Positions 54,305-63,933 of a stretch of DNA of 64,000 nucleotides are shown here, piece after piece (position 1 is the stretch's first letter; each line of letters opens with the position of its first letter). Under the pieces are notes generated by a model, which did not search any database, had not been told where the DNA came from, and saw only the letters and a program-made list of their open reading frames with translations. Both the position numbers and the translations under genes were made by a program. Source of the DNA: Labilibaculum manganireducens (lineage in GTDB: Bacteria; Bacteroidota; Bacteroidia; Bacteroidales; Marinifilaceae); contig NZ_MVDE01000004.1 in the NCBI RefSeq assembly GCF_002843385.1, positions 62,001 through 126,000 on the forward strand. The letters run 5' to 3'.

Positions 54305-54873
54305 ACGTGCTACAGTCGAGTAAGCTAGGGGAATTTGACTTCGTCGATTTTCAATTCACCCCTAACTTCTCACAGAACCGTATCCCGAAAAAAATCGGGA
54401 CAGGCAGCAAATCTCTCAATTCATACGGCTATTATTATGCAGTCAATTCAATATTAGGTCAACTGATAATCCAATGTCCAATGATAAAATAGATTGGGAT
54501 AACAATTACAGATATGCCTTAACCATCTCACAGCTTTCACTTTGCTGCGCTTAAAGCCTTTGTATTTGTTCAATATCCACTTTATCATACGATAATGCAG
54601 GTAATAAAACACGGGTTTCATGTACCATTCACAATCTCACAAATCCGGTACTGTTCGTCAGTACCAGATTTTGTAGTCTCGCTTGTTACTCCCTATGGTC
54701 GTTGTCTACACTTCGTTTCGGCACACTGTATACCTCACGGTAAACCAGCTTGCGGCTTACTAATGTTTCCAGGAATCACCCCAGTACATAAGGGACTTGC
54801 ACCCTCTGTATTTTCTTTTACAAAACTTAACATTATAAAAGAACTTTTACTAAATTTACCATTCAAGGCACAC
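54305..54873 (-). mobile_element. internally deleted group II intron remnant
   Basis: Read on the minus strand, the 5' end GTGTGCC and domain I words (GAGGGTGCAAGTCCC, TAGTAAGCCGCAAG, GGTTTACCGTGAGG) are those of bacterial group II introns, and the 3' end has a domain V/VI signature (AGCCGTATG...TACGGTTCTGTGAG, then a stem ending in CTTACTCGACTG). Only a fragment of the reverse transcriptase lies between. Domain V (54375-54430) seems split by a hairpin TCCCGA...TCGGGA. It should be neither self-splicing nor mobile. End positions are approximate. Confidence 0.75.
54454..54621 (-). pseudogene. C-terminal fragment of the group II intron reverse transcriptase (LtrA-like)
   Basis: A 55-residue ORF contains YKGFKRSKVKAVRWLRHI and PNLFYHW, the pattern of the maturase/endonuclease C-terminus of group II intron proteins. 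The polymerase domain and everything upstream are deleted. It lies inside the intron remnant. Confidence 0.75.
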
Positions 54874-55019
54874 ACACGAGGTCATAAAACATTGGGGTAG
54901 ATGGTAGTTTTCAAATGTCTAAGCTCACATCAAACTTGGTTGCACCTTGATAGGAAATCAGCTCCGAAATCGCCAATTTTTCATACCGCCAAACGTAATA
55001 CGATAAAATATTGAAATGA

Positions 55020-55592
55020 ATGAAAACTATTCTATTTGATACCATAAAGGAAGAAATAATAGTTTCTGATAAAGAAGTTGAAATTTTGACTTCAGTTTTT
55101 CAAATCATTACCAAAAAGAAAAATGAATACCTAGTTAAAGAAGGCTCTTTATCGCCAAACTTATATTTTATAATTAAGGGATATATCAGGTGTTTTTATA
55201 TTGATGATGGCAATGAAATAACAACACAAATTTATTCTGCTAAAGATTTTTTGACTTCATTTGAAAGTTTTCTTAATAATCAATATTCAAAAGAATATAT
55301 TCAATGTACTTCTGATTGTACTTTATTAAGTATTTCAAAGTCTGATTATGACAAGTTGTACAAAGAGGTTTCAAACTGGGCAGCCTTTTGTAAAAGCGTA
55401 TATGAAAAATATATTGTTAAAATTTCTGAACGAGCTAACTCCCTTCAGAATTTGTCCGCATCAGATAGATATTTAAGACTCTTAAACACTCAACCCAATA
55501 TTGCTTTGAATACAGCAGTAAAACACTTGGCTTCTTACCTTGGCATAAAACAGCAATCATTAAGTCGTATCCGCAAAGATATAATTAAGTAA
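55020..55592 (+). CDS. Crp/Fnr family transcriptional regulator
   Basis: A 190-residue protein with an N-terminal cyclic-nucleotide-binding-type beta roll (LVKEGSLSPNLYFIIKGYIRCFY) and a C-terminal helix-turn-helix (VKHLASYLGIKQQSLSRIRK). It resembles the many Bacteroidota Crp-like regulators that do not use cAMP. It precedes a metallo-hydrolase gene on the same strand by 53 bases, which it may control. Confidence 0.87.
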   Translation: MKTILFDTIKEEIIVSDKEVEILTSVFQIITKKKNEYLVKEGSLSPNLYFIIKGYIRCFYIDDGNEITTQIYSAKDFLTSFESFLNNQYSKEYIQCTSDCTLLSISKSDYDKLYKEVSNWAAFCKSVYEKYIVKISERANSLQNLSASDRYLRLLNTQPNIALNTAVKHLASYLGIKQQSLSRIRKDIIK

Positions 55593-55645
55593 CATATGTG
55601 ATTTTTTTAGGACTAGTTTGCTCATAATTTTGAAGAAAAAAAGTT

Positions 55646-56380
55646 ATGAATAAGGTAATCCCAATATCAATCTGGTCAAAGGGTATGATAAATTGTTTCT
55701 TGATTAAAGGAACTGAAAAACACATACTGGTTGACACAGGTGTTCCAAATAGTGAAAAGAAGATTATGAGACAATTGAAAAAACAGGGTATTAATAAAAA
55801 AGATATAGGACTAATAATTATCACCCATGCTCATATTGATCATTTTGGAAGTGCCTATAAATTAAAACAACTTTTACAAGCTCCCATTTTGGCGCATCAA
55901 CTAGATATAGAATCATATATAACAGGCAAAGCGAATATTTCAACCATGAAACTCAATAAGCCTCAATGGTGGTTTTTCAAACAAATTATTAAAAATCAAA
56001 AGACAGAACCTTTCCAACCTGATATTTTAATTAGTGGAGATCTTGAATATGATTTAAAGAAATGGGGCATTAACGGGAAAGTTATTCACACTCCAGGCCA
56101 TACTCCTGGATCCTTATCAATAATTTTGGAAAATGGAGAAGCTATTATTATGGATATGATGGCATCTGGAATTTTACTTGGTGGAGTAATGTTTCATAAA
56201 CGAATCAAGCATCCTCCTTTTCATGACAATCTTATTGAATTAAAAAATAGTTTTGACAAGGTGTTATCTGTAAAGGCAGAGATATTTTATCTTGGACATG
56301 GAGGTCCGGTAAACAAAACCCAGATAACTAGATACTACAATAAATATCTAAAAAATATAAGTAGTAAAAGTTATGCGTAA
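55646..56380 (+). CDS. MBL-fold metallo-hydrolase
   Basis: A 244-residue metallo-beta-lactamase-fold protein. The metal-binding HxHxDH is ITHAHIDHFGS, further ligands are in HTPGHTPGS and MDMMASG, and YLGHGGP closes the site. The substrate is unknown (thioester, lactone or similar). A TAATTTTG element at 55625-55632 may serve as its own promoter. Confidence 0.88.
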   Translation: MNKVIPISIWSKGMINCFLIKGTEKHILVDTGVPNSEKKIMRQLKKQGINKKDIGLIIITHAHIDHFGSAYKLKQLLQAPILAHQLDIESYITGKANISTMKLNKPQWWFFKQIIKNQKTEPFQPDILISGDLEYDLKKWGINGKVIHTPGHTPGSLSIILENGEAIIMDMMASGILLGGVMFHKRIKHPPFHDNLIELKNSFDKVLSVKAEIFYLGHGGPVNKTQITRYYNKYLKNISSKSYA

Positions 56381-56743
56381 GTAGTCTTTGTAAGAAAACG
56401 CCAAATACTGAGTTACACTCATTTTTGAAACAGTCATTTACAATGAATAAACTCTTTGGTTTCAAAAACTTCGAAAGCCTTGTCTTTGACTATTTATTCG
56501 TATTAAGCAAATATACCAATGGCACTCATGATTTTCAATTCTTATCAAAGACCTGAAAAACGTTAATTTTCTTGCCGTCACTAAGTAAGATTAAACCTTT
56601 TATTGAATTATTATCTAACAGACAATAACCTAAAATAGAGGAACACTTCGCCCCTGTACTATCTGGTTTTAGAATCAACACTGAAAGAACCCGAAAGAGT
56701 CTTTTTTTTGTACTGCATTTTTTGAATTCCCTGTTCGATTGCT
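56381..56743. other. intergenic spacer, no gene seen
   Basis: AT-rich sequence after the metallo-hydrolase gene. I see no gene or strong repeat until the 23-bp array. Confidence 0.4.
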
Positions 56744-56847
56744 GTACAAGTACTAGTACAGGTATCGGACAAGTACTTGTACAGGTATCGGACTACTACT
56801 TGTACAGGTATCGGACCACTACTTGTACAGGCATCGGACAAGTACTG
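56744..56847. repeat. 23-bp tandem array (GTACAGGTATCGGACAAGTACTT)
   Basis: Four units start at 56756, 56779, 56802 and 56825 with few substitutions, preceded by a half unit. Each contains the near palindrome AAGTACTTGTAC. Confidence 0.85.
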
Positions 56848-56892
56848 GTCTTATTCTAAAAACAGGTATAAGTGGTAATATCCTGACAAAAT

Positions 56893-56922
56893 AAAAGCCA
56901 ATTCGTAAAAAATTGGCTTTTA
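56893..56922. terminator. intrinsic terminator
   Basis: AAAAGCCAATT pairs with AATTGGCTTTT around CGTAAAA. It terminates the minus-strand gene that ends at 56941 and could also act on the plus strand. Confidence 0.75.
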
Positions 56923-56940
56923 TAACAATCAATAAAACAA

Positions 56941-57642
56941 TTAACTAACAGGTACAAGATCAATTAGCAAACGACCTGCTTTAATATTTTTACGATTCTT
57001 TTTTGCCGCTCTTACCTCTACCTGAAAACTTCCTGTTTTTAAGGCTTCAGGCACAAAAAACAACAATTCAGAGGGTTTGTTTTTCACCACATCAGCAACC
57101 TTGGTTACCACACCATCACCCGCGATAAAAAAGATTCCCTGATCATCATCTTCCTCATCGAATTTTAAAAGCGATCCTTTTAGGGAAGCAATCTGACCCG
57201 GACTAAAGGTCTCGTTTACGGCTTTGGTTTTTAAATCGGTAAATTGTTGAATTACTGGCTGTGCCGCAGATATTTCTACCTTGCGCAATTCGATATTCCC
57301 AACCGCTTCGGACAAACGACTGCCGGCATTCAGCTTCAAACGAATAGAATGGCGTGATTTATCGAAACTATCGCTCTGATTAACAAACACACCCGAAATA
57401 CTCGGATACACCTTAAACAGCTCGGTGTTTACATTGTTGCCACTGGCCACGGCCTGCACCACAGCATAATTAAATTCTTCGATTACCGATAAAGCTTCGG
57501 CCTTGGTTACGGTAGAGCCTTTGCCAATCATTTGCTCAACAATTTGCTCTGTGCCAATGGTTTCGTTATCGGTTACCATGCCCATGTAATCATCAGGATC
57601 ATCGGTAAGATGATTTGGAATTAATCCGTACCTTAGTGTCAT
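56941..57642 (-). CDS. HU-like DNA-binding / DUF4469-type protein
   Basis: A 233-residue protein. Residues about 1-120 (LTDDPDDYMGMV, GSTVTKAEALSVIEEFN, GNNVNTELFKVYPSISGVF) resemble the HU-like domain of Bacteroidota DUF4469 proteins, and the C-terminal half is a beta-rich Ig-like domain. Such proteins are abundant in gut and marine Bacteroidota with unknown function; the N-terminal half probably binds DNA. The gene stands alone on the minus strand. Confidence 0.6.
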   Translation of the reverse strand: MTLRYGLIPNHLTDDPDDYMGMVTDNETIGTEQIVEQMIGKGSTVTKAEALSVIEEFNYAVVQAVASGNNVNTELFKVYPSISGVFVNQSDSFDKSRHSIRLKLNAGSRLSEAVGNIELRKVEISAAQPVIQQFTDLKTKAVNETFSPGQIASLKGSLLKFDEEDDDQGIFFIAGDGVVTKVADVVKNKPSELLFFVPEALKTGSFQVEVRAAKKNRKNIKAGRLLIDLVPVS

Positions 57643-58109
57643 AATTTGAAAAAATTATATAAAAGGGACAGGGCCCGTTGGCTGCATTTCCTACCCGCAA
57701 AAGTTGAAGATGCTCGGCCAATGGGTTGCCTGTTTTTTTTGTATTGTTAAAAGGCGGCTATTTGTTGCCAAACCCCCTCCCTACGTAACAAAAACAGATT
57801 GAAACTATTCAATTATCCCCACATATCAAAACCATAATTGGTAAAACAGATCCATTTTTATGCTAACAAGTACACATCAACCAGTGGCATGCTTTCTGTT
57901 TACTGGGCTTTGAGGAAAAATGTAAAAAATGTTAAATTTATCAGATTCTCAAAAATTCACCACAACAGCTCACAACACATAAACAGACATTTATTCCTGA
58001 CTAACAACACTAAATCCTTAATAAATCAATTTTCCTTAATAAAGCCAGGCTGGCAACACAAGACACAACCCCCTGACTGCGAATCCTTTCTTCACTATTT
58101 ATATTGATA
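57643..58109. other. intergenic spacer, no gene supported
   Basis: AT-rich spacer. An 89-codon plus-strand frame (57838-58107) has no convincing protein character. No strong repeat is seen. Confidence 0.4.
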
Positions 58110-58253
58110 ATGAATAAGCGAAGCTACTTTCCTATTTTTATTTTATGCTTACTTTTAGGCGTGTTTGTAAAAACAAGTGGATTTTACACTGCCACAAGTA
58201 AAAACATCTCTTGCAAAAACAAAGTATCCATTAAACGTATTTTTAACGAATAA
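58110..58253 (+). CDS. possible small exported peptide, 47 residues
   Basis: An ATG ORF encodes a hydrophobic N-terminus (MNKRSYFPIFILCLLLGVFV) and a short basic tail with one cysteine. It could be a small secreted or membrane peptide. There is no family match I know, and chance is possible in this AT-rich spacer. Confidence 0.35.
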   Translation: MNKRSYFPIFILCLLLGVFVKTSGFYTATSKNISCKNKVSIKRIFNE

Positions 58254-58480
58254 CAACAAGAATAACAACAACTTGCAAGAAGTAACAGATAAGTGGGATA
58301 AAGTACATTGTACTTTGCACATACGTTGTATGCAAGGCAAGAAGACCAAATAACATAGAAATTAACTGATAATAAGATTTGAAAAAACGAATAGAAGATA
58401 TTGGCTCATTGATTCAAAGGTGGTACAAGAAAAAAATAGTTTTTTGCCCCCGCGCTTCTACCCTTCGGGACAGTTAGGGA

Positions 58481-58545
58481 AGCCAGCCCACAATAGCACA
58501 TTTGCAAATCACACAAGCCAACTCACGACCAAAATTTGCAAAAGA
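58481..58545. repeat. hairpin repeat flanking the R-M cassette, copy A
   Basis: Arms TTTGCAAAT (58501-58509) and ATTTGCAAA (58534-58542) enclose a 24-base centre CACACAAGCCAACTCACGAC plus CAAA. The word AGCACA precedes it. Copy B at the right side of the cassette has the same spacing. Confidence 0.75.
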
Positions 58546-58631
58546 GCTATTTTTCCTCCGCTCATTGGTGCATGTTGAAAAGTATGTGAATAAAATCTAT
58601 CGTTTGCATCCCATGAAAAAATAATATTTCA

Positions 58632-58639
58632 TACATTTG
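58632..58639 (+). promoter_or_regulatory. -7 element of the R-M operon promoter
   Basis: TACATTTG matches TAnnTTTG, shortly before the regulator gene. No good TTG at 19 bases was found; TTTG lies 25 bases upstream. Confidence 0.5.
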
Positions 58640-58667
58640 ACAAATAATGTCAAGAATGATATTTCAA

Positions 58668-58967
58668 ATGGATAGTATTGGAGATATAATAAGAAAGAAA
58701 AGAGAAGAAAAAGGAATGCTACTCCGACAGCTTGCAGCTATGGTCGAAGTTGATTCTGCAATTCTCAGCAAGATTGAAAGAGGAGAGCGAAAAGCTCGCC
58801 GTGAACAAATTATTAATATTGCAAAAGCTTTGGAGCTTGACGAAAAGAGAATGCTGATTGAATTCTTGAGTGAGAATATTGCTTACGAAATCATTGATGA
58901 AGATTCTGCTACTGATGTTTTAAGAGTGGCTGAAAGTAAGGTTAAGTATTTTAGGAAAAATAAGTAA
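58668..58967 (+). CDS. XRE-family helix-turn-helix regulator, probable R-M controller
   Basis: A 99-residue protein with an XRE HTH at residues about 4-60 (IIRKKREEKGMLLRQLAAMV, SAILSKIERGERKARREQI). It is the first gene of the cassette and its stop overlaps the restriction enzyme start (TAATG), so it fits a C-type regulator of restriction gene expression. The start is placed at the third ATG; the first ATG (58647) coincides with the expected transcription start, so translation probably begins at 58656 or 58668. Confidence 0.85.
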   Translation: MDSIGDIIRKKREEKGMLLRQLAAMVEVDSAILSKIERGERKARREQIINIAKALELDEKRMLIEFLSENIAYEIIDEDSATDVLRVAESKVKYFRKNK

Positions 58968-61900
58968 TGGCTAGTAGGAAAGAAATATTACAAAATTTGA
59001 TTGAGAAATATCAATTATATAAAGAACAAGGGCGTTTAGACCTGAGTTCTGAAGAAACCATGCGTACATGGATTAATGAACTACTTGCTATTTTTAATTG
59101 GGATGTGAGAGACACATCTCAGATTTTACAGGAAAAAGTTTTATCTAAAGAAGAAAAAGAACGTTTAGTTGAAATAGGGTCAACTTACACAAGACCTGAT
59201 TATACATTTAAAAGAGGAAACGAAAAACTTACGTTTCTAGATGCAAAAGGAACATATGTTAATTTGGAAACAGATATTGATGCTGCATTTCAGATTAAAT
59301 CTTATGGATGGTCAATAATAGCACCTTGTGCTTTTATAACTAATTTTGAGGAATTTGTAATCTACGATTGTACATATATTCCAGCACAGAGACAACCTGC
59401 GAATTTTGGTCGAATTTATCTGAAAATTGATGACTATATTGAAAATTTTGAGGTTTTAGAAAATCATTTACTCAAATCTAATATTCTTAATGGCAAGCTA
59501 TCTCAAATATACTCTGATACTTTAAGAGGAGAAAGAGAAATTCAGAAGTTATCTCCAGACTTTTTGTTTGCTCAACAATTGTCCGAATTTAGATTATCTC
59601 TTGCAAATAATATTCTTGAATCCAATCATGATTTAATCCAAGGTAATTCGGAATTGCTTGCATATATTACACAAGTAGTAATAAATCGCATAGTATTTAT
59701 TCGAATCTGCGAAGCAAGGAAAATTGAGAAAGAAGGATTGTTATTAGATTTTCAAAGAAACGGATTTTGGAACTCATTTAGAGATTCATCATACAATGAT
59801 TTTTACGAACATTATGATGGACCTCTATTTGACCGAATTAATAGTATTCACGAAATAGAAGTTCAAAATGATGTTTTCAATAGTTTAATTGAGAAGTTAT
59901 ATTATCCATCACCATATCGTTTTGATGTTATCCCAACGAAACTTTTAAGTGATATATATGAAATTTTCTTATCCAAAAGACTTTTTATTGAAAACAACAA
60001 AGTAATAGAAAAGCTTAAACTTGAATATATAAAAACAAATGGTGCTGTAAGCACTCCGCAATATTTGGTTCAGGATTTAATAAAAAGAACCATTGCTAAA
60101 AATATCATTGTAAGCGAAGGGCTTAATAGTGTTTTTGCAACTAAAGTTCTAGATTTTGCATGTGGCAGTGGTATTTTCATTGTTGAATTATTTGATTATT
60201 TGCAAAGTGTCATTGTAGAATATCATTCGGAAAATCCGAATGAAAAGTATTCAAGTTTATTTTTTACAAACGAGCACAATACAACTTTAACTATTGAGGG
60301 TAAAAGAAAGCTAATATCTGATTGCATTTATGCAGTTGACATAGACCCAGAAGCTGTTGAAGTAGCAAGAATGTCTTTGTCTTTAAAGGTAATTGATAAT
60401 GTTGAGTTCCATGAAAACTATCAAGAGATTGGTGTCTATGGTAATCAGATTTTAAACAATGTTGGGAATAATGTAAAATGTGGAAATACTCTAGTTTCGT
60501 ATGATATAACTGAGAAATATGCTACGATAATTCAAAATGAAGAACAACTTTTAAAAACAAACCCATTTGATTGGCGGTCGGAACAAGGATTTGCAGAGAT
60601 ATTTAATGGAAATGAAGGATTTGATTATATCATTGGTAATCCACCTTACGTTGAAGTTAAGAACTACAACGTTGAATATCCTTTTATGCATCAGTATATT
60701 AAGGATAATTACCAAACGACAAAAAACGGAAAAGTTGACTTATCTGTTGCATTTATTGAGAGAGGAATAGAGCTTTTAAATGGGAATGGAAAACTAGGGT
60801 TAATTATCCAAAAGCGATTTTTCAAAACAGAATATGGTAAGAAAATACGTGAATTCATAAGTTCAAATCAATTGCTTTTTCAGGTAATTGATTTTGAAAC
60901 CACGAGTTTATTTAAAGGTCGAATTACTTACATTGCATCTCTTATTCTCGCTAAATCACAACCTGATACAGTTTCATTTATTAAAATTTCAAATAAATCA
61001 GAAGAAATACCTTTAAAACTTCAACAACTTCCTACAATAGAAGTAGATAATTCAAAATTCATCGAAATTCCTTCCAATGGTTTTGATACCAATCCTTGGA
61101 ACTTTGATAATGCAGACTTATTAAGTATTAAAACTGAATTATTAAACAGACATGGAAATTTTGGCAACTTTGCTAAAGTAAGAGTTGGAATTCAAGTACT
61201 TTGGGATAAAGCATATCATTTAACAGTTAAATCGAATAATGAAAATGGAACTATACTTTGTGATTCTCATCTTGAAAATGGTTTCAATATAGAAATTGAG
61301 GCATGTCGTCCTTTAATAGTTAATGAAAGATTTTATCCATTTTGTTCTGATGCAACAAGTACATATGTAATATTTCCATATGATGTAGTCGATGGAAAAA
61401 AAGTGCAAATTCTATTTGATGATTTTTGTGAGCGTTATCCTCTTGCTGGCAGGTATTTATCAAGAAATGAAGCAACGATAAAAGAAAATGTTGAAACATA
61501 TGCTGATGATAAATGGCATTTATTCACAAGAGAAAATAATCATCAGCGAATAGAACCAAAAGTTTTAATTCCAATGACAGCAAATGATACATTTGCTACA
61601 ATCACACAAAACCCTTTAAATTATTGTGATAATGCTAATATGTTTTTTGTTGATATTCCAAACAAGTCAGAAAACAATCTTTATGCAATAGCATCAATCA
61701 TAAATTCAACGTTGTTTTCCGTTTGTGCTAGGTCAATTGCAAATCCACAACAAAATGGATATTTCAAGTTCAACAAACAATTTATTGAACCAATTCCATT
61801 CCCTAAAGAAAACTACATTAATAGTGAAGATTTAGTTGAAGAAATAGCATTGATAGGTCAAGATATTGAACAGTTACAGAATCAATATTTTTCGGCGTCT

Positions 61901-62053
61901 CCTCGTCAAAAGAATATCCATCGTAACACCTTAAATACCTATTGGAATAATTTGGACGAGAAAGTTTATGAGTTGTATCAACTTTCAGATTTAGAGAAAA
62001 ATTATTTCAGGAATCGTGGTAGAAATATTAACCGAACTCAAATATTATATTAA
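58967..62053 (+). CDS. type IIG restriction-modification enzyme (Eco57I-like)
   Basis: A 1028-residue single-chain enzyme. The N-terminal nuclease shows the PD-(D/E)xK pattern: Asp78 in PDYTF and Asp92-Ala-Lys94 in FLDAKG. The N6-adenine methylase has motif I DFACGSG from Asp396 and motif IV NPPY from Asn558. The C-terminal third is the target-recognition region. It should cut unmethylated DNA and methylate the recognition site; the site sequence is unknown. A second methylase gene follows after 2 bases. Confidence 0.88.
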   Translation: MASRKEILQNLIEKYQLYKEQGRLDLSSEETMRTWINELLAIFNWDVRDTSQILQEKVLSKEEKERLVEIGSTYTRPDYTFKRGNEKLTFLDAKGTYVNLETDIDAAFQIKSYGWSIIAPCAFITNFEEFVIYDCTYIPAQRQPANFGRIYLKIDDYIENFEVLENHLLKSNILNGKLSQIYSDTLRGEREIQKLSPDFLFAQQLSEFRLSLANNILESNHDLIQGNSELLAYITQVVINRIVFIRICEARKIEKEGLLLDFQRNGFWNSFRDSSYNDFYEHYDGPLFDRINSIHEIEVQNDVFNSLIEKLYYPSPYRFDVIPTKLLSDIYEIFLSKRLFIENNKVIEKLKLEYIKTNGAVSTPQYLVQDLIKRTIAKNIIVSEGLNSVFATKVLDFACGSGIFIVELFDYLQSVIVEYHSENPNEKYSSLFFTNEHNTTLTIEGKRKLISDCIYAVDIDPEAVEVARMSLSLKVIDNVEFHENYQEIGVYGNQILNNVGNNVKCGNTLVSYDITEKYATIIQNEEQLLKTNPFDWRSEQGFAEIFNGNEGFDYIIGNPPYVEVKNYNVEYPFMHQYIKDNYQTTKNGKVDLSVAFIERGIELLNGNGKLGLIIQKRFFKTEYGKKIREFISSNQLLFQVIDFETTSLFKGRITYIASLILAKSQPDTVSFIKISNKSEEIPLKLQQLPTIEVDNSKFIEIPSNGFDTNPWNFDNADLLSIKTELLNRHGNFGNFAKVRVGIQVLWDKAYHLTVKSNNENGTILCDSHLENGFNIEIEACRPLIVNERFYPFCSDATSTYVIFPYDVVDGKKVQILFDDFCERYPLAGRYLSRNEATIKENVETYADDKWHLFTRENNHQRIEPKVLIPMTANDTFATITQNPLNYCDNANMFFVDIPNKSENNLYAIASIINSTLFSVCARSIANPQQNGYFKFNKQFIEPIPFPKENYINSEDLVEEIALIGQDIEQLQNQYFSASPRQKNIHRNTLNTYWNNLDEKVYELYQLSDLEKNYFRNRGRNINRTQILY

Positions 62054-62055
62054 TT

Positions 62056-63933
62056 ATGATACGCAAGGATATAATTACATATTTGAAAAAATATTCGGAC
62101 AATTTAACAATGTCAAACAAGCTAATAGTTGGTGCTTATTTAAATTTTAATGATATAAAAGTTACTAACAATAAATTAATTTTAGATTGTATTAATGGTA
62201 ATGACATTGATGTAATTAAAGAGTTTACTAACCTTGTTAAGGAAAAGAACGGAAAATTTAACCTTGAAGATGTTACAGAACTATTTGAAACTACAATTCC
62301 ATCAAATGATGTTATTACGAATGGAGCTGTTTATACACCTTCTTTTATAAAAGAACATATTGTCGCAGAGGCTTTAAATTCATCTAAAAAAGAGGCTTTA
62401 AGTAGCATTACATTGACTGATATTGCTTGTGGAACTGGAGCTTTTCTTCAAACTACAGCAGAGCAATTAAAAGAGCGAACAAACAAAACTTATTATAAAA
62501 TATTTGCTGAAAATATTTTTGGACTTGATATTTCAGAATATACAATTGATAGAGCAAAAATTTTATTGACACTCCTGGCTATCTCGAAGGGCGAAGATGA
62601 ATCTATTTTTAAATTCAATCTATATGTCGGTAATGCATTAGACTTTAATTGGAATGATACAATTAAAAACTTTGCGGGATTTGATGCTGTAATTGGAAAC
62701 CCTCCCTATGTTCGTGCAAAGCATATTAGCAAAGAATCTAAGGAATTGATGAAAAATTGGGAAGTTACAAAATCAGGGAATCCTGATTTATATATTCCAT
62801 TTTTTGAAATCGGTTTAAATTGCTTAAAAGAAGATGGTTATCTTGGTTTTATTACTGTAAATACTTTTAAACGGAGTGTAAATGCACGTAACTTAAGGGA
62901 ATATTTCAAAAACAATAAACTTAATGTTTCAATTATTGATTTCGGAAGTCAACAAATTTTCGAGAATAAATCAACTTACACTTGTATAGTATCCATAAAT
63001 AAAAACAAATCTGATATAGTAAAGTATGTCAAAGCAAATGCAGAAGACATAAAGAATAATTCTCTTAAGTCTTTAACTGAAATTAAATACAAATTATTAA
63101 ATACAAATAAAGGTTGGCTACTTAATAAAACTGACATACTCCTAAATATTGAAAAACTTGAAAACAATGGAATTTCTTTAGGAAATAAATATTCTATTAA
63201 AAATGGACTTGCTACACTGAGTAATGATATTTTTATTTTTAAACCAGTGGATGAAGATGATAGATATTTTTATCATCAAAATGGAAAGCTCCATAAAATA
63301 GAAAAAGGTATCTGTCGAGATATTATTAAACCAAACAGGCTAAAAAGTGAAACTGAAATATCAACATTAAAAGAGCAGATAATATTTCCTTATCAAGCTA
63401 ATAGCATGCAATTGAATATGTTTGAAGGAGGCAAGGAAAAAGTAAGTGTATTTGAAGAGAGCTATTTTCAAGATACTTTCCCTAATGCTTTTGAATATTT
63501 AAAGTATAATCAGCAGCAACTATTTAATAGGGACAAAGGTAAACCTAAGAAATATAAATGGTTTGAATTTGGGCGTTCGCAAGCTATTAATGATTATGGC
63601 AAAAAGCTATTGTTCCCCTATATGTCAAGTCAACCATATTTTGTTTATACCAGTCAATCTGATTTGTTGTTATATGCAGGTTATGCAATATTTTGTGAAT
63701 CAGAACGAGAACTAAAAGTTGTAAAGCGAATACTAGAATCTGATGTATTTTGGTATTACATTAAAAACACCAGTAAACCCTATTCTGGCAACTTTTATGC
63801 TTTAGCTAAAAACTACGTTAAAGATTTTAGTATCTGTGAATTAACAGAAGATGAAGAGGATTTCTTATTAGATAATAACTCATTAAATGACCGCAATGTA
63901 TTTTTAAAAGATAAATATGGAGTATCAATATAG
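62056..63933 (+). CDS. N6-adenine DNA methylase (Eco57I-type), standalone
   Basis: A 625-residue methylase with motif I DIACGTG from Asp122 and NPPY from Asn215 (AVIGNPPYVRA), and a C-terminal recognition region, without a nuclease domain. As the second methylase of the cassette, it may protect the other strand of an asymmetric site. It lies 2 bases after the type IIG gene and ends just before copy B of the flanking hairpin repeat. Confidence 0.88.
   Translation: MIRKDIITYLKKYSDNLTMSNKLIVGAYLNFNDIKVTNNKLILDCINGNDIDVIKEFTNLVKEKNGKFNLEDVTELFETTIPSNDVITNGAVYTPSFIKEHIVAEALNSSKKEALSSITLTDIACGTGAFLQTTAEQLKERTNKTYYKIFAENIFGLDISEYTIDRAKILLTLLAISKGEDESIFKFNLYVGNALDFNWNDTIKNFAGFDAVIGNPPYVRAKHISKESKELMKNWEVTKSGNPDLYIPFFEIGLNCLKEDGYLGFITVNTFKRSVNARNLREYFKNNKLNVSIIDFGSQQIFENKSTYTCIVSINKNKSDIVKYVKANAEDIKNNSLKSLTEIKYKLLNTNKGWLLNKTDILLNIEKLENNGISLGNKYSIKNGLATLSNDIFIFKPVDEDDRYFYHQNGKLHKIEKGICRDIIKPNRLKSETEISTLKEQIIFPYQANSMQLNMFEGGKEKVSVFEESYFQDTFPNAFEYLKYNQQQLFNRDKGKPKKYKWFEFGRSQAINDYGKKLLFPYMSSQPYFVYTSQSDLLLYAGYAIFCESERELKVVKRILESDVFWYYIKNTSKPYSGNFYALAKNYVKDFSICELTEDEEDFLLDNNSLNDRNVFLKDKYGVSI

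Noticed and set aside
54595-54900. 101-codon plus-strand ORF
   Set aside because: It lies antisense to the domain I region of the group II intron remnant, whose RNA-type sequence words explain this DNA.
56744-56847. CRISPR array
   Set aside because: The 23-bp units abut directly without unique spacers and no cas gene is present.
57838-58107. 89-codon plus-strand ORF
   Set aside because: The start is not ATG, composition is not protein-like and no promoter or partner gene is seen.
58481-58545. Classical integron attC site
   Set aside because: The core words do not fit the RYYYAAC/GTTRRRY consensus well and no integron integrase is in the window; kept only as a structured repeat of unknown type.
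58967-62053. BREX PglX methylase
   Set aside because: The N-terminal PD-(D/E)xK nuclease and absence of other BREX genes fit a type IIG enzyme better.
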